The notes: a model not told the origin generated them from the sequence alone. A DNA stretch of 64,000 nucleotides from Pseudorhizobium banfieldiae (GCF_000967425.1 NZ_FO082821.1:248001-312000); one strand, 5' to 3'; counted from the first letter of the stretch, positions 8,301 through 17,304 are shown. Numbers and translations are program-made.

Positions 8301-8965
8301 CCGATCAACTCTTGGCTGCGGTCGTCGGTTTCGCCGAAACGCTTCAGGACGGCGGGCTTCGTGCCTTCGTAGATATGGTCGAGGTTCTGGACGATCTTGG
8401 CGTTCTCGCGCTCGAAGAGACAGTTCCCCTCGAGGTCCGAGGCGACGAGGAAGGGCCCCATGCGGTTACAGCGGATCACCCACATCGCCTGGGCCAGGCC
8501 CAGCTCGTCGCTCCAATGCACGGCTTCGACATTCTCGACGCCGCGACCGAGCAGCGCGCCCGTGCCATAGCCCACGGTCGAGAGATAGATCGCGCCATTG
8601 GGAACGAAATAACTCTTGTAGTCCTTTGAGGTCATTCCGCCCTTGCCGATGATCAGCTTGGCGCCGGTCTTGGCCATCCATTCGGGCAACCATTTGGCAA
8701 AGCGAAAACTCGCTGTGGCGGTAACCGCGCCCATGTCGAAGCTGCCATCCGAGCGGATCGTCGCGGCGGGAGAGCAATGGAAATTCGCAGCGCTGTCCCG
8801 GGGCAGTTCCATCGGGATATTCGCCTTTTCCTCGAGCGCGCGCATATAGACGCCCTCGCGCGCGGTGTACATCAGCCCGTTGAGGTAGACGACATCGCCC
8901 AGTTGCAGATCGGCGATCTCCTCGGGGCTGGGGGTGGTGCTCAGCATCACTTCACGCAGTTTCAT
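8297..8965 (-). CDS. class I fumarate hydratase / L-tartrate dehydratase, beta subunit
   Basis: A 222-residue protein matching the C-terminal (beta) domain of Fe-S-dependent fumarases and tartrate dehydratases. Visible motifs include GDVVYLNGLMYTAREG, the GKGGMTSKDY substrate-binding stretch and NGAIYLSTVGYGTGALLG. The start MKLREVMLST overlaps the alpha-subunit stop by four bases, so the subunits are coupled. The pair forms an oxygen-sensitive [4Fe-4S] hydro-lyase adding or removing water across a C4 dicarboxylate. Fumarase and tartrate dehydratase cannot be told apart by eye. Confidence 0.87.
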   Translation of the reverse strand: MKLREVMLSTTPSPEEIADLQLGDVVYLNGLMYTAREGVYMRALEEKANIPMELPRDSAANFHCSPAATIRSDGSFDMGAVTATASFRFAKWLPEWMAKTGAKLIIGKGGMTSKDYKSYFVPNGAIYLSTVGYGTGALLGRGVENVEAVHWSDELGLAQAMWVIRCNRMGPFLVASDLEGNCLFERENAKIVQNLDHIYEGTKPAVLKRFGETDDRSQELIG

Positions 8966-9918
8966 TCCGTAGCCTCCCGCAGGGGTTCCCATTCGACCGT
9001 CTCGCGGCGCTGATAGGGGGTGAACCAGTCCGGATCGGTGCGATGGTCGACACGGCCGTCGGAATGGATGCGAGCCACAGCGCGCCGTGAGGACAGACAG
9101 AAGGCATGGACCGACATCTGCATGCCGCCGGTGTGGCAATAGCCGACCTCGATATGGGTATCGATCACCATGTTCTTGCCGACGAAGCCCATTGCGCCCA
9201 TGCCGATCGAATTGCCCAGGTCCTTGAATTCCTCCTCGAGCGCGGCGATCTTCGGATCGGGGTTGCGGCTGCCGACGGTGCGCAGACAGGCGGCGCGCTT
9301 GCCCAGCACCATGCAGGTATCCTTGCTGCCGCCGAGGCCAATGCCGATGATTGCGGGCTGACAGGCGAGCCCACGCTTGCCGAAGGCCATCAGGCTGTCG
9401 AGATAGAACCGCTTGATCCCCTGAATCCCGTCCGAGGGGAACAGCATCCGATAATCCGTCCCGAAGAGGCCGCCCTTGTGGACGGTGATCAGGTCGATCC
9501 AGTCGCCATCGGGCTCAAAGCCGTATTCGATCTCGGGGGCGCCGATGCCGACATTGTTGTTGTGATCGGTGCGCCAGAGCGGATGCACCCGGTTCGGGCG
9601 CAAGGGCACCGCCGATGTGGCCGAGGCCGTCGCGCGTCGCAGCGCGGCCTCGAGCGCGACAGGCCCCCCCTCGATCCGGGCCTCGTTGCCCATCTTGACG
9701 AACCAGCGCGGCACACCGGTATCGCCGCACATCGCGCGGCGGTCCTGTTTGGCAGCTTCGTAATTCTCGAGCATCGCCTGCAGCACGAAGCTCGACAGGT
9801 CGCCGTCCTCGGTGCTGGCCGCCTGCTTCAGCCCGATCAGATAGTCGTCGGGGATCTCGATTGCGGCCTTGGCCATCAGGGCATCGGCGGTGCTTTCGAT
9901 CAGCGATACGGGGATCAT
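8962..9918 (-). CDS. class I fumarate hydratase / L-tartrate dehydratase, alpha subunit
   Basis: A 318-residue protein of the Fe-S hydro-lyase alpha family. Cysteines expected to hold the [4Fe-4S] cluster occur in AMCGDTGVPRWF, in GGSKDTCMVLGKRA and in VGYCHTGGMQMS. The NNVGIGAPEIEY stretch and a C-terminal HAFCLSSRRAVARIH also fit. It lies 25 bases after the sdhA-like gene and overlaps the beta gene. Together with the dehydrogenase it could convert a succinate-like compound to an unsaturated acid and then hydrate it. Confidence 0.87.
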   Translation of the reverse strand: MIPVSLIESTADALMAKAAIEIPDDYLIGLKQAASTEDGDLSSFVLQAMLENYEAAKQDRRAMCGDTGVPRWFVKMGNEARIEGGPVALEAALRRATASATSAVPLRPNRVHPLWRTDHNNNVGIGAPEIEYGFEPDGDWIDLITVHKGGLFGTDYRMLFPSDGIQGIKRFYLDSLMAFGKRGLACQPAIIGIGLGGSKDTCMVLGKRAACLRTVGSRNPDPKIAALEEEFKDLGNSIGMGAMGFVGKNMVIDTHIEVGYCHTGGMQMSVHAFCLSSRRAVARIHSDGRVDHRTDPDWFTPYQRRETVEWEPLREATE

Positions 9919-9943
9919 CGGTGTCGTCCTTCGGTTCTGTGCG

Positions 9944-11710
9944 TCACTCGGATGCGACCAGTGTTTCGGGTTCGCCTTCGGGCAGGATGGTTTCGCCCGG
10001 GCGCACGATGGTGAAGCTCACCGGCTCGCGATGCAGACCGAGCGCCGCGTCCGTATCCGCGCGCGCGACGGTGAAATAGGAAGTGTCGAGATCGCCCTCC
10101 TCGGGGAAATCCTCGCGGTAATGCGCTCCGCGCGAGTTCTCGCGCAGAAGTCCCGCGCGTGCGATCACCTCGGAAATCTCGACCAGAGAGGCCATATTGA
10201 GCCAGTCATGCCAGGTCAGGTTGAAGGCGAGGTTCGCGGGATCGACCCCGGTTTCCCACAACTCGGCGCGGATCTCGGCAATGCGCCGCAACCCGCGTTC
10301 CATCCCGGCGCCCGTGCGCATGACGCCGACGTCTTCCCACATGATTTCCTGCAACTTGGCGCGCAGCGCCTGGATGTTGCCCGGGCGTTTCGAGAGCGGA
10401 TGCACCGCGCGCTCGACCTCCTGTGCAAGGATCTCCTCGTCGGGGTCGCGCAGGCTGCGCATCGTGCGGATGTCCATGCCCATCGTATCGCCCGCAACCC
10501 CGCCATAGACAGTCGAATTGGCAACGCCATTGCCGCCGAGCCGGTTCGATCCATGCGCACCGCCGGCGTCCTCGCCCGCGACGTAAAGGCCTGGCAGGGC
10601 GGTGCGGGTATCGGGATCGACCACGACGCCGCCCATGAAATAATGCGCGGTCGGCACCACCTCGACCTTACCCGCGGCGAGATCGAAGCCGGAATCGGCG
10701 CAGCGTTTAACCATGCCCGCGAACTTGGCCCGCACATTGTCGGAGCCGAGATGGCCCATCGAAATGAACATCCCGACCTGCTCCGGGTCGTTGTTCTTGC
10801 GCATCTCGGCATAGATGCCGCGGCTGACCACGTCGCGGGTCGCCCGTTCGCCGCGGGTATCGTAGTCGAACATGAACCGCTCGCCGCGGGCATTGAGCAG
10901 CTGCCCGCCCGCACCGCGCAGCCCTTCCTCGAGAACCGTGCCGGTCATTCGCGTGTGGTTGCCCGCCAGCAGGCCGGTGGGATGGAACTGCACCATCTCC
11001 ATATCGCGCAATGCGAGGCCGCGGCGGAGCGCCATCGCGAGCCCGTCCATCGTCTTGTCTCCCGAGGGGGTGTGATACTTGTACATCGTCGGCCCGCCGC
11101 CGGTGCCCATCATCACGCATTTCGCCCGCACGAAGCGGAAGCGCCCGGTGCGCATGTCGATGAACAGCACCCCCGAGAGCGCCGCGCCGTCGGGCGTCGG
11201 GATCAGGCCAATGGCGCGATGTTCCTGCAGCTTCTGGATCGGGCGGCTCAGCACCTGTTCCATCAGCCGGCTGATGATCTCGATCCCGGTCAGATCACCC
11301 TTGTGGACGGTCCGGTCCGCGGTCTGGCCGGCGAAGGCCTTCTGATGCAGGCTGCCGTCGAGATTGCGGTCGAAGAAGCAGCCGATCTCGTTCTCCAGTT
11401 CGCGGATGCGCACCACCGCCTGTTCGCACAGCCGCCAGGCCATGTCCTGATTGGGCAGCCACTTGCCGCCCTTGATCGTGTCCATGAAATGCCGCTCGAC
11501 CGTGTCGCCGCCGCCAAGCGCGACGTTATAGCCGCCCTGCACCATGCGCGTGCAGCCGCATTTCCCGATCAGCCCCTTTACCGCAAGGGTGATCCGGGTG
11601 CCTGCGGGGGCACTTTGCTGGGCGTGCAGCGCCGCGAACAGCCCCGCGCCGCCCGAGCCCAGGATCAGGATGTCCGTGTCTTCTCTCTCGATGTCGAATT
11701 TCGACGGCAT
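9944..11710 (-). CDS. sdhA: succinate dehydrogenase/fumarate reductase-type flavoprotein, atypical FAD site
   Basis: A 588-residue FAD protein of the SdhA/FrdA family. The nucleotide-binding motif ILILGSGGAGLFAALHA is at residues 14-30. Active-site stretches QFHPTG, EEGLRGAGGQLLN, HYFMGG and GSNRLGGNGVANS are present. The residue that normally carries covalent FAD (His in SHTxxxQGG) is Cys53 here (CTRMVQGG), so FAD is probably not bound through a histidine. The start MPSKFDIERE is chosen because the flavin fold begins right after it. It follows the two membrane-anchor genes by two bases. It may be an ordinary succinate dehydrogenase paralogue or act on a related dicarboxylate. Confidence 0.85.
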   Translation of the reverse strand: MPSKFDIEREDTDILILGSGGAGLFAALHAQQSAPAGTRITLAVKGLIGKCGCTRMVQGGYNVALGGGDTVERHFMDTIKGGKWLPNQDMAWRLCEQAVVRIRELENEIGCFFDRNLDGSLHQKAFAGQTADRTVHKGDLTGIEIISRLMEQVLSRPIQKLQEHRAIGLIPTPDGAALSGVLFIDMRTGRFRFVRAKCVMMGTGGGPTMYKYHTPSGDKTMDGLAMALRRGLALRDMEMVQFHPTGLLAGNHTRMTGTVLEEGLRGAGGQLLNARGERFMFDYDTRGERATRDVVSRGIYAEMRKNNDPEQVGMFISMGHLGSDNVRAKFAGMVKRCADSGFDLAAGKVEVVPTAHYFMGGVVVDPDTRTALPGLYVAGEDAGGAHGSNRLGGNGVANSTVYGGVAGDTMGMDIRTMRSLRDPDEEILAQEVERAVHPLSKRPGNIQALRAKLQEIMWEDVGVMRTGAGMERGLRRIAEIRAELWETGVDPANLAFNLTWHDWLNMASLVEISEVIARAGLLRENSRGAHYREDFPEEGDLDTSYFTVARADTDAALGLHREPVSFTIVRPGETILPEGEPETLVASE

Positions 11711-11712
11711 GG

Positions 11713-12054
11713 TCAGATCGCCCTCAGGAAAAACAGGCCTGACACCAGAAAGGCGCCGGCAACGGTGGCGGCGGCCAGGTTCTTCTGGCGTCCCGACCAC
11801 GGGAGAAATTCGAGGGCCAACAGGCGCAGCCCGCCGAAGAAATGGATCGCCAGCAGGAAGACCAGCCCGAATTCCGCCAGCTTCACCAGCGGCGCCTCGG
11901 CGAAACTCAAGAAGGTGTCGAGATCCTTCGGGCGGGTGATCGCCAGCGATAGCACATGGAAATGCGCGGGCAGGAACAGCGCGAGGCCAAGCCCCGAGAC
12001 GCGATGCGCGGCATAAGCGAGCCAGAGCGGGTGTTTGCGGTGCGGGCGGATCAT
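11713..12054 (-). CDS. sdhD: succinate dehydrogenase membrane anchor subunit (SdhD-like)
   Basis: A 113-residue protein with three hydrophobic segments. The stretch HRVSGLGLALFLPAHFHVLS contains the histidine and arginine positions expected near heme b and quinone in the succinate dehydrogenase anchor. The start MIRPHRKHPLW overlaps the previous stop by four bases; sequence further upstream belongs to the neighbouring gene. It forms, with SdhC, the membrane anchor passing electrons to quinone. Confidence 0.75.
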   Translation of the reverse strand: MIRPHRKHPLWLAYAAHRVSGLGLALFLPAHFHVLSLAITRPKDLDTFLSFAEAPLVKLAEFGLVFLLAIHFFGGLRLLALEFLPWSGRQKNLAAATVAGAFLVSGLFFLRAI

Positions 12055-12386
12055 AGCATCGTCACGGCCGAAACGGCGCGCGCCCCCATGACCAGAAGGA
12101 CGATCATCACGCCCCATGTGAACAGATCAAGCAGCACGCCGCGCAGCTTCAGCGTTTCGGTCACAATCACCCGCAGCCCGACCGCGGCGTGGATCGAAAC
12201 CGCGATCACGAAGCTGCCGTAGAAGGCGAACCACGCGAGGCTGTCACGGGTGCGCTCCAGAATCTCGGCCGTGCTCAGCCCGCCCTGGATCGCATAGATC
12301 ATCACCGCGATATGGCCCAGAACCAGCGGCGCCATTACCAACGCGCTGAGCCGCTGCGCCATGTAGAACCCCATGCCCTGCATCAT
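12051..12386 (-). CDS. sdhC: succinate dehydrogenase membrane anchor subunit (SdhC-like)
   Basis: A 111-residue protein with three hydrophobic segments (around MAPLVLGHIAVMIYAIQG, FAFYGSFVIAVSIHAAVGLR and TWGVMIVLLVMGARAVSAV). The start MMQGMGFYMAQRLSA overlaps the sdhB stop by four bases. Conserved histidines in GHIAVM and SIHAAVG are candidate heme ligands. The role is inferred from position between sdhB and sdhA as well as topology. Confidence 0.75.
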   Translation of the reverse strand: MMQGMGFYMAQRLSALVMAPLVLGHIAVMIYAIQGGLSTAEILERTRDSLAWFAFYGSFVIAVSIHAAVGLRVIVTETLKLRGVLLDLFTWGVMIVLLVMGARAVSAVTML

Positions 12387-13114
12387 TCGGCCCTCCGTTT
12401 GAAATAGGATGTGGCGGCGGCGCGCTTGAGCCCGGCGATGGCCGAAAGCGGGTCGAGCTCGTTCGGACAGAACCGGGTGCAGCTGCCCTGCGAATGGCAG
12501 TTCTGGCATCCGCCAGCCGCGGTCGCGCGACCGAGCACGCCTTGCCGGTCGTCGATCTTGACGTCGTTGTAGAGCGTCCAGGCGCGTTGCAGCGCGGCGG
12601 GCCCGAGGTACTCGGGGTTCCCGGCCACCGTGTCGCAGGCGGCATAGCAGACCGCACAGTTGATGCATTCGATGGCCTTGTTCGCTTCGACCCGACCCGG
12701 ATCCTGCGGGGAAACCGGCATGATCGGCTCGGCGCGCGAGCGGCTGGGGCGGTGGGCACCGCCAGCCTTGACCCATTTCTCAAAGAACGGATCCATGTCG
12801 ACCGCGAGATCCTTGATCACCGGCAGATTGCGCAATGGGCCGATCTGCAGCCGGTTCCCCTCGGTGACACGGCTGACATGGGTGCGGCAGGTCCAGCGCG
12901 GCTGGCCATTCACCATCATCGCGCAGGACCCGCACATACCGACCCGGCAGGCGTAGCGATAGCTGAGCGAAGGGTCGGAATTCTGCTGGATCCAGCTGAC
13001 GACATCCAGCACGGTCTGGTTGTCCTGCCGCGGCACCTCGAAGGTTTGAAACCTCCCCTGGGGCCCCTCTCCGCGCCAGACCGATACGTGAAGGGTCTTC
13101 TCTGAATTACTCAC
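12383..13114 (-). CDS. sdhB: succinate dehydrogenase/fumarate reductase iron-sulfur protein
   Basis: A 243-residue iron-sulfur protein. Cysteines C56, C61, C64 and C76 (CRVGMCGSC...C) fit the [2Fe-2S] cluster. C150, C153, C156, C160 and C206, C212, C216 fit the [4Fe-4S] and [3Fe-4S] clusters. The usual proline after the fourth cysteine of the middle cluster is Asp161, a small oddity. The start is GTG. It is the first gene of the sdh-fum-yeiH operon and carries electrons from the flavoprotein to the membrane anchor. Confidence 0.88.
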   Translation of the reverse strand: MSNSEKTLHVSVWRGEGPQGRFQTFEVPRQDNQTVLDVVSWIQQNSDPSLSYRYACRVGMCGSCAMMVNGQPRWTCRTHVSRVTEGNRLQIGPLRNLPVIKDLAVDMDPFFEKWVKAGGAHRPSRSRAEPIMPVSPQDPGRVEANKAIECINCAVCYAACDTVAGNPEYLGPAALQRAWTLYNDVKIDDRQGVLGRATAAGGCQNCHSQGSCTRFCPNELDPLSAIAGLKRAAATSYFKRRAE

Positions 13115-13481
13115 GGCTCACCTGTCTTGGACGTTTGCGTCTGGTCAGGCTAGTCGATGATATGGCTAACAAAAAGGAACTAATTCTTATTTTACATGTA
13201 AGATAGTCTTACGGGTTTGGCCGGATGCATGTCGCCCAAGCGAGGCTTGTAGCCGCGAAGCCCCACCATGCGGCGGCACATGCTGACCGCGAAGATGACA
13301 GTGCTCCCGGCACACGATGTCCCCCACCAAGCAGAAAGGTCTTGCAGTATGACATGCGATTAGATGAGAGCCTCGGCCGAGCAAAACCTTCAGTGTCTAC
13401 GATGCTCCGCGACTTTGCAGAGCGCGCTTCCGGCGCATCGCGACCCTTAGCTTGGGGTATTAGTAGAGCAGCCTACGCGTC
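13115..13481. other. intergenic region between the catabolic and conjugation islands, with palindrome at 13192-13201
   Basis: About 370 bases with no convincing gene. It must hold the sdhB promoter. A perfect TTACATGTAA palindrome lies at 13192-13201, within a wider imperfect repeat at 13186-13206, about 80 bases before the sdhB start; it could be a regulator site. The remainder up to the virB6 stop shows nothing I recognise. Confidence 0.5.
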
Positions 13482-14507
13482 CTATTCTCCCAACCGTTTC
13501 GCCCGCTCCGCCATCCTGACCACCTTTGCACTGGCAGTAGTCGCGGCCATACGAACAGCGGCCGGCGCCAGAACCACACCACGCCCGATCGTCTCTCCAG
13601 TGGTCAGAGCGCCGATCCGGGATCTGTTCTTGACGCCCGCGGTGTTGAAGAGCCCGCGCATGACCCCGGTCGATCCTGCAACAACCGCGGGCGCCGCCGC
13701 TACCATGAGGTTCCCCGAGATGCCTCGCACGATCAGGGGCGTTGCCGCGACGAAGCCCTTGGCCAGGAAGACCATCACGAAGAACGGTACGAGCGAGCCG
13801 ATGTTAGCTGCCGAGTTCGGATCACCGAGCTGCGCGAGAAGCGAATTCGCCATGCCGACAACAGTCGAGAACATGGCGGCGATGACGATCGGGTAGAAGG
13901 CGTAGCTGATCGTCGTCGAGACCCATCTGTGGAAGAAATCCTTGGTCGCGTCGAAGAGCGACAGGGCGATCATGATCGGAGCGAGGCCGAGCATCAGGGT
14001 CAGCATCATCTTGGCGAAGATGAGGACGATGCCGGTCATGAAGCCAAGGAGGCTCAAAAGAACAAGCCCGATGCCGCCCAGGATCGCGCCCGTCATCCAG
14101 TTCAGGTTGCTGCCGATGGCATTCAGGTACTGGCTGAATTTTTCGATCAGGATGTCGAATTCGCCGGCAAAGTGTGTGGCTCCGGCTCCTCCGCCGCCAA
14201 CCGAAGACACCAGTGCGCCAGCGACGTAGTCCAAGCCTCCAATGACTGCGTTTGCTACTGCATTGAAGTTTGCCCAGTTGAAGGCGAACAGACCGATAAG
14301 GGTCAGCTTGATCAGGTACCAGAAGAAGCTGGCCCCATCCATGCTGCGGAACTGGAATGCCATGTTGATGCAGACGCCGATTAGCGAAAGCGTGACCATC
14401 AGCAAGACGATCGTGCCGGTATTATTTGCCACAGCCCCAAACTGGGACTCGGCCGCGTCGACAAGGAACGCGTCTGCCGTTCCGACCATCCAGCTGACGA
14501 CGCCCAT
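13482..14507 (-). CDS. virB6: type IV secretion inner-membrane protein VirB6
   Basis: A 341-residue polytopic membrane protein with the TrbL/VirB6 layout: several hydrophobic segments, a central loop, and the conserved stretch LMLGLAPIMIALSLFDATKDFFHRWV (positions about 175-200; W and downstream aromatic residues conserved in the family). VirB6 forms part of the inner-membrane channel for DNA or protein transfer. Its ATG shares one base with the stop of the upstream exported protein. It is the last gene of the vir operon here. Confidence 0.88.
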   Translation of the reverse strand: MGVVSWMVGTADAFLVDAAESQFGAVANNTGTIVLLMVTLSLIGVCINMAFQFRSMDGASFFWYLIKLTLIGLFAFNWANFNAVANAVIGGLDYVAGALVSSVGGGGAGATHFAGEFDILIEKFSQYLNAIGSNLNWMTGAILGGIGLVLLSLLGFMTGIVLIFAKMMLTLMLGLAPIMIALSLFDATKDFFHRWVSTTISYAFYPIVIAAMFSTVVGMANSLLAQLGDPNSAANIGSLVPFFVMVFLAKGFVAATPLIVRGISGNLMVAAAPAVVAGSTGVMRGLFNTAGVKNRSRIGALTTGETIGRGVVLAPAAVRMAATTASAKVVRMAERAKRLGE

Positions 14508-14926
14508 TACCAGTTGCCTTGGGCTTCGCAGATTGCACGCACTCTCGGCTCGAGTTGCTTCCTTACTTCAATCCAGTCGCGGCGAAGCGAAGAATGCTCG
14601 GCTTGGCTAAGGCCCGCATACTTTTCATGGTATTCGCCATCGGCGCTTTCCCAAGCAGGAAAGCGGGTTTCACAACCGCAGTCGCCAGATTCTGCAATCT
14701 CCTCCCAGGCACGAATTTCGTACAACTCCATCAAAGCTGCTGCCTTGTAAGCTTCACGCGGATTGATTTCGTCCATCCAGGTCGGGCGCGCCGGACGTTC
14801 GTTGCAGATCCGGTATTGTTGTGGCGACATATCGACTGTGAGATCGTTTGAGACCTGCGGCGAAGTCTGCGCCACAAGGGGGCCCGCCAAGGCGGCAAGC
14901 ATGAGTGCGAGAATTAGTTTTCGCAT
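14507..14926 (-). CDS. small exported protein of the vir operon, function unknown
   Basis: A 139-residue protein with a clear signal peptide (MRKLILALMLAALAGPLVAQ). The mature part has several cysteines (C45 region RICNERP, then GDCGCETR and a late CEAQGNW) and many charged residues. The start at 14926 has AAAGGA eight bases before it; an earlier ATG would overlap virB11. I do not recognise the family. Its place between virB11 and virB6 suggests an accessory periplasmic part of the secretion machine. Confidence 0.7.
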   Translation of the reverse strand: MRKLILALMLAALAGPLVAQTSPQVSNDLTVDMSPQQYRICNERPARPTWMDEINPREAYKAAALMELYEIRAWEEIAESGDCGCETRFPAWESADGEYHEKYAGLSQAEHSSLRRDWIEVRKQLEPRVRAICEAQGNW

Positions 14927-14942
14927 CTGGGGGGTCCTTTTT

Positions 14943-15977
14943 TTACTCAGCGGCAACGGAGGGGCTCTTGTTGCCTCTGCCGTCGACCGTGTCGAGGTTC
15001 AAATCTGTGGTTTGCCCCGGGAGGAAGAACTCGGTGATTCCGCGCGCGCCTTCATGGCGGCCTGCCTGAATGATCACGTCGATCGAGCCCTCAATATAAT
15101 CGATCATGTCGGCATAGGTCATCGGCACATCCGTTTTCAGGGCGGCGATGGCGAGACGACGAACAGCAAGTTGTGGGGTCTCGGCATGCAGCGTGGTCAG
15201 CGATCCACCGTGGCCGGTGTTGATTGCCTCGAGAAACGTCATCGCCTCGCGACCGCGGACTTCGCCCAGGACGATCCGGTCAGGTCGCATGCGAAGCGTT
15301 GAGGCCAAGAGCACATCGGCACTGCGGGCATCCGTGTCCCGGTCCGCGATCAACGTCACGACATTGGGCTGCTCGGGGCGCAGCTCGGCCGCCTCCTCGA
15401 TGGTGATGATCCGCTCTTCGGGCGGGATCAGCGAAAGGATCTTGCGCGCTGCGACTGTCTTGCCGGTCGATGTGCCGCCCGAGACGATCATGTTGAGCTT
15501 GTTCTCGACGCAAAACTGCAGCGCGGCGCCGATGTCGCCAGAGGCCACCACGTTGCGCAGCGCGGCGTTGCGTTCCCGGCGCAGGCTTTCGAGGCTGCGC
15601 TCCTTGCCATAGAGGAAGCCAAGCTTGATCGCCTCCAGCGGCAGGGAGGAGAAGAACCTAAGAGAAATTGAGAAACCGCCCTCGACTGCCGGCGGCTGGA
15701 TCACCTGCGCGCGGATCGGGCGATCACGATATAGGATCGAGACCGAGACGATGGGCTTCTTCGTGCTGAGCGTCGTCGAGGCGGCCGAGGCGATCTGGTT
15801 GCCGAGGTCCTTGATCTCGGTCTGGCTCAGCGGGCTGCCCAAGGCACGCATGAAGTGATCGCCCTGAAACTCTCCCCAGACTTGTCCGTCTGGATTGATG
15901 CAGATCTCGATCGTGTTGTCGCGCAGGACCTCGGAGCCGAAACGGTCGAGCGACGCTTCCAGGTAACTTGCAGCCAT
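14943..15977 (-). CDS. virB11: type IV secretion ATPase VirB11
   Basis: A 344-residue hexameric secretion ATPase. The Walker A motif VSGGTSTGKT is near residue 165, followed by the Asp box ITIEEAAELRP, Walker B-type RPDRIVLGEVRG and the His box NTGHGGSLTTLHAE. It starts at MAASYLEASLDRFG, one base after the virB10 stop. It powers pilus assembly and substrate transfer at the inner face of the membrane. Confidence 0.94.
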   Translation of the reverse strand: MAASYLEASLDRFGSEVLRDNTIEICINPDGQVWGEFQGDHFMRALGSPLSQTEIKDLGNQIASAASTTLSTKKPIVSVSILYRDRPIRAQVIQPPAVEGGFSISLRFFSSLPLEAIKLGFLYGKERSLESLRRERNAALRNVVASGDIGAALQFCVENKLNMIVSGGTSTGKTVAARKILSLIPPEERIITIEEAAELRPEQPNVVTLIADRDTDARSADVLLASTLRMRPDRIVLGEVRGREAMTFLEAINTGHGGSLTTLHAETPQLAVRRLAIAALKTDVPMTYADMIDYIEGSIDVIIQAGRHEGARGITEFFLPGQTTDLNLDTVDGRGNKSPSVAAE

Positions 15978-15978
15978 G

Positions 15979-17304
15979 TCAAAAGATCTCCAGGTCGCGG
16001 TCGACCATGACCGTGATCCGGGTGCCCTGATCGACATGGATCACGGGCCGGATCGCCAGATAGTCCTGCATCACGCTTTGCGTACTATCGCGCAGGTCCG
16101 TGCCGACATCGCTCGCAACATCGGCCGCCGCCTCGCTGTCGATTTGACCCGCTGCAGCCGCAGGCAGGGCGCCGATCAAGGAGATCAGCGCGGCGGAACC
16201 GAAGCGTTGCGCGAAACGGGTGTCGACAAACCCGGTGGTGCCAGTGCGGCCGAGTTCGTCTCCACCGAAGGCGCTGATCTGCACGGTCTGATTGTCGGGC
16301 AAGATGATCCGGTCCCATGCCACCATGACGCGCGATTGGGCAAGTGCGACATCGGAGCGGTAGCGCCCGATCAACCGCGCGCCGCGCGGAATCAGGATGC
16401 GCGTTCCATCGAAAGAATGAACGTCTTCCGAGACGATGGCGCGGATCGCGCCGGGCAGTGTGCTGTCGAGAGCCGTCTCTGTCACAGCCTGAATCATGGT
16501 GCCCTGAACAACCGTGTTCGATGGGTTCGCGATCACTTCGGCACGTGTCACCTGTGCTGGCTGTGCACCCGAACGAACAAAGGCTTCATCTACATTCAGA
16601 CGCGCGGCTTCCAGCGTATTCTCCCCATCCGCACCCGCGCCCATCCCGGAGAAGGCGATCATTGGAGACGCGATACGCTCTGCGCGGGCCTCAGCTTCAG
16701 CAGCGCGCCGCCTTTCGAGTTCGGCCAGCCGCAATTCTTCTTCAGTTGGTCCCAATGAGGTCGGCTCTGGTGGTGCAAGCCGTGCAAGTTCCAGGTCCAT
16801 GCGGAGCTGATCCAATTCGCGATCCCGCTCGGTCAGCTGCCGCTCGAGGGCACGCTGCGCTTCGGCGGATGCTTCCTGTAGGGTGGCAATCTGCGCCGTC
16901 AGGTCCGCAATCGCCTGCTCCGCACCACTGTCCGCGACCTCGGTCGGCCTTGCGCGCAGGTCCTCGAGTTCCGCTCTCAATGTCGCAAGGCTTTCCATCA
17001 GCGCGAGTTCCGACTCGCTCGGACCTGTGTCCGCAGGCGGGCCTTGGCTGGGCTCCGGGGCAGAAATCGGCGCCAGATCTCCGAAGCCGGGTCCGCTGCT
17101 CTGGAACTCCTCCGGCGCGGCGGTCGCCATTGGTGCTTCTGCCGACGGCTGTAGGGCAGCCCACGCCAGTCCACCTGCTGCCGCGATGCCGACGACCCCA
17201 AGGATCGCGGCAAGCGGTGCAGGCCGCTTGTTTGCCTTCGCTTTGCCTGTTGACCCTTCGAGAGCCGCGAGGCGCGCGGCGAGGTCTTCCGTTCCTTCGG
17301 TCAT
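15979..17304 (-). CDS. virB10: type IV secretion core protein VirB10
   Basis: A 441-residue protein with a short cytoplasmic N-terminus, one membrane segment (LAAILGVVGIAAAGGLAWAAL, about residues 31-50), a long proline- and charge-rich/coiled region, and the C-terminal TrbI/VirB10 domain (ILIPRGARLIGRY, RVMVAWDRIILPDNQ). It spans the envelope and couples inner-membrane energy to the outer-membrane pore. The start overlaps the virB9 stop by four bases. Confidence 0.92.
   Translation of the reverse strand: MTEGTEDLAARLAALEGSTGKAKANKRPAPLAAILGVVGIAAAGGLAWAALQPSAEAPMATAAPEEFQSSGPGFGDLAPISAPEPSQGPPADTGPSESELALMESLATLRAELEDLRARPTEVADSGAEQAIADLTAQIATLQEASAEAQRALERQLTERDRELDQLRMDLELARLAPPEPTSLGPTEEELRLAELERRRAAEAEARAERIASPMIAFSGMGAGADGENTLEAARLNVDEAFVRSGAQPAQVTRAEVIANPSNTVVQGTMIQAVTETALDSTLPGAIRAIVSEDVHSFDGTRILIPRGARLIGRYRSDVALAQSRVMVAWDRIILPDNQTVQISAFGGDELGRTGTTGFVDTRFAQRFGSAALISLIGALPAAAAGQIDSEAAADVASDVGTDLRDSTQSVMQDYLAIRPVIHVDQGTRITVMVDRDLEIF

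Noticed and set aside
9869..12016. 715-codon open frame on the plus strand opposite sdhA
   Set aside because: It is antisense to a clear sdhA-like gene, is rich in His/Arg as expected from a GC-rich shadow frame, and has no family motif.
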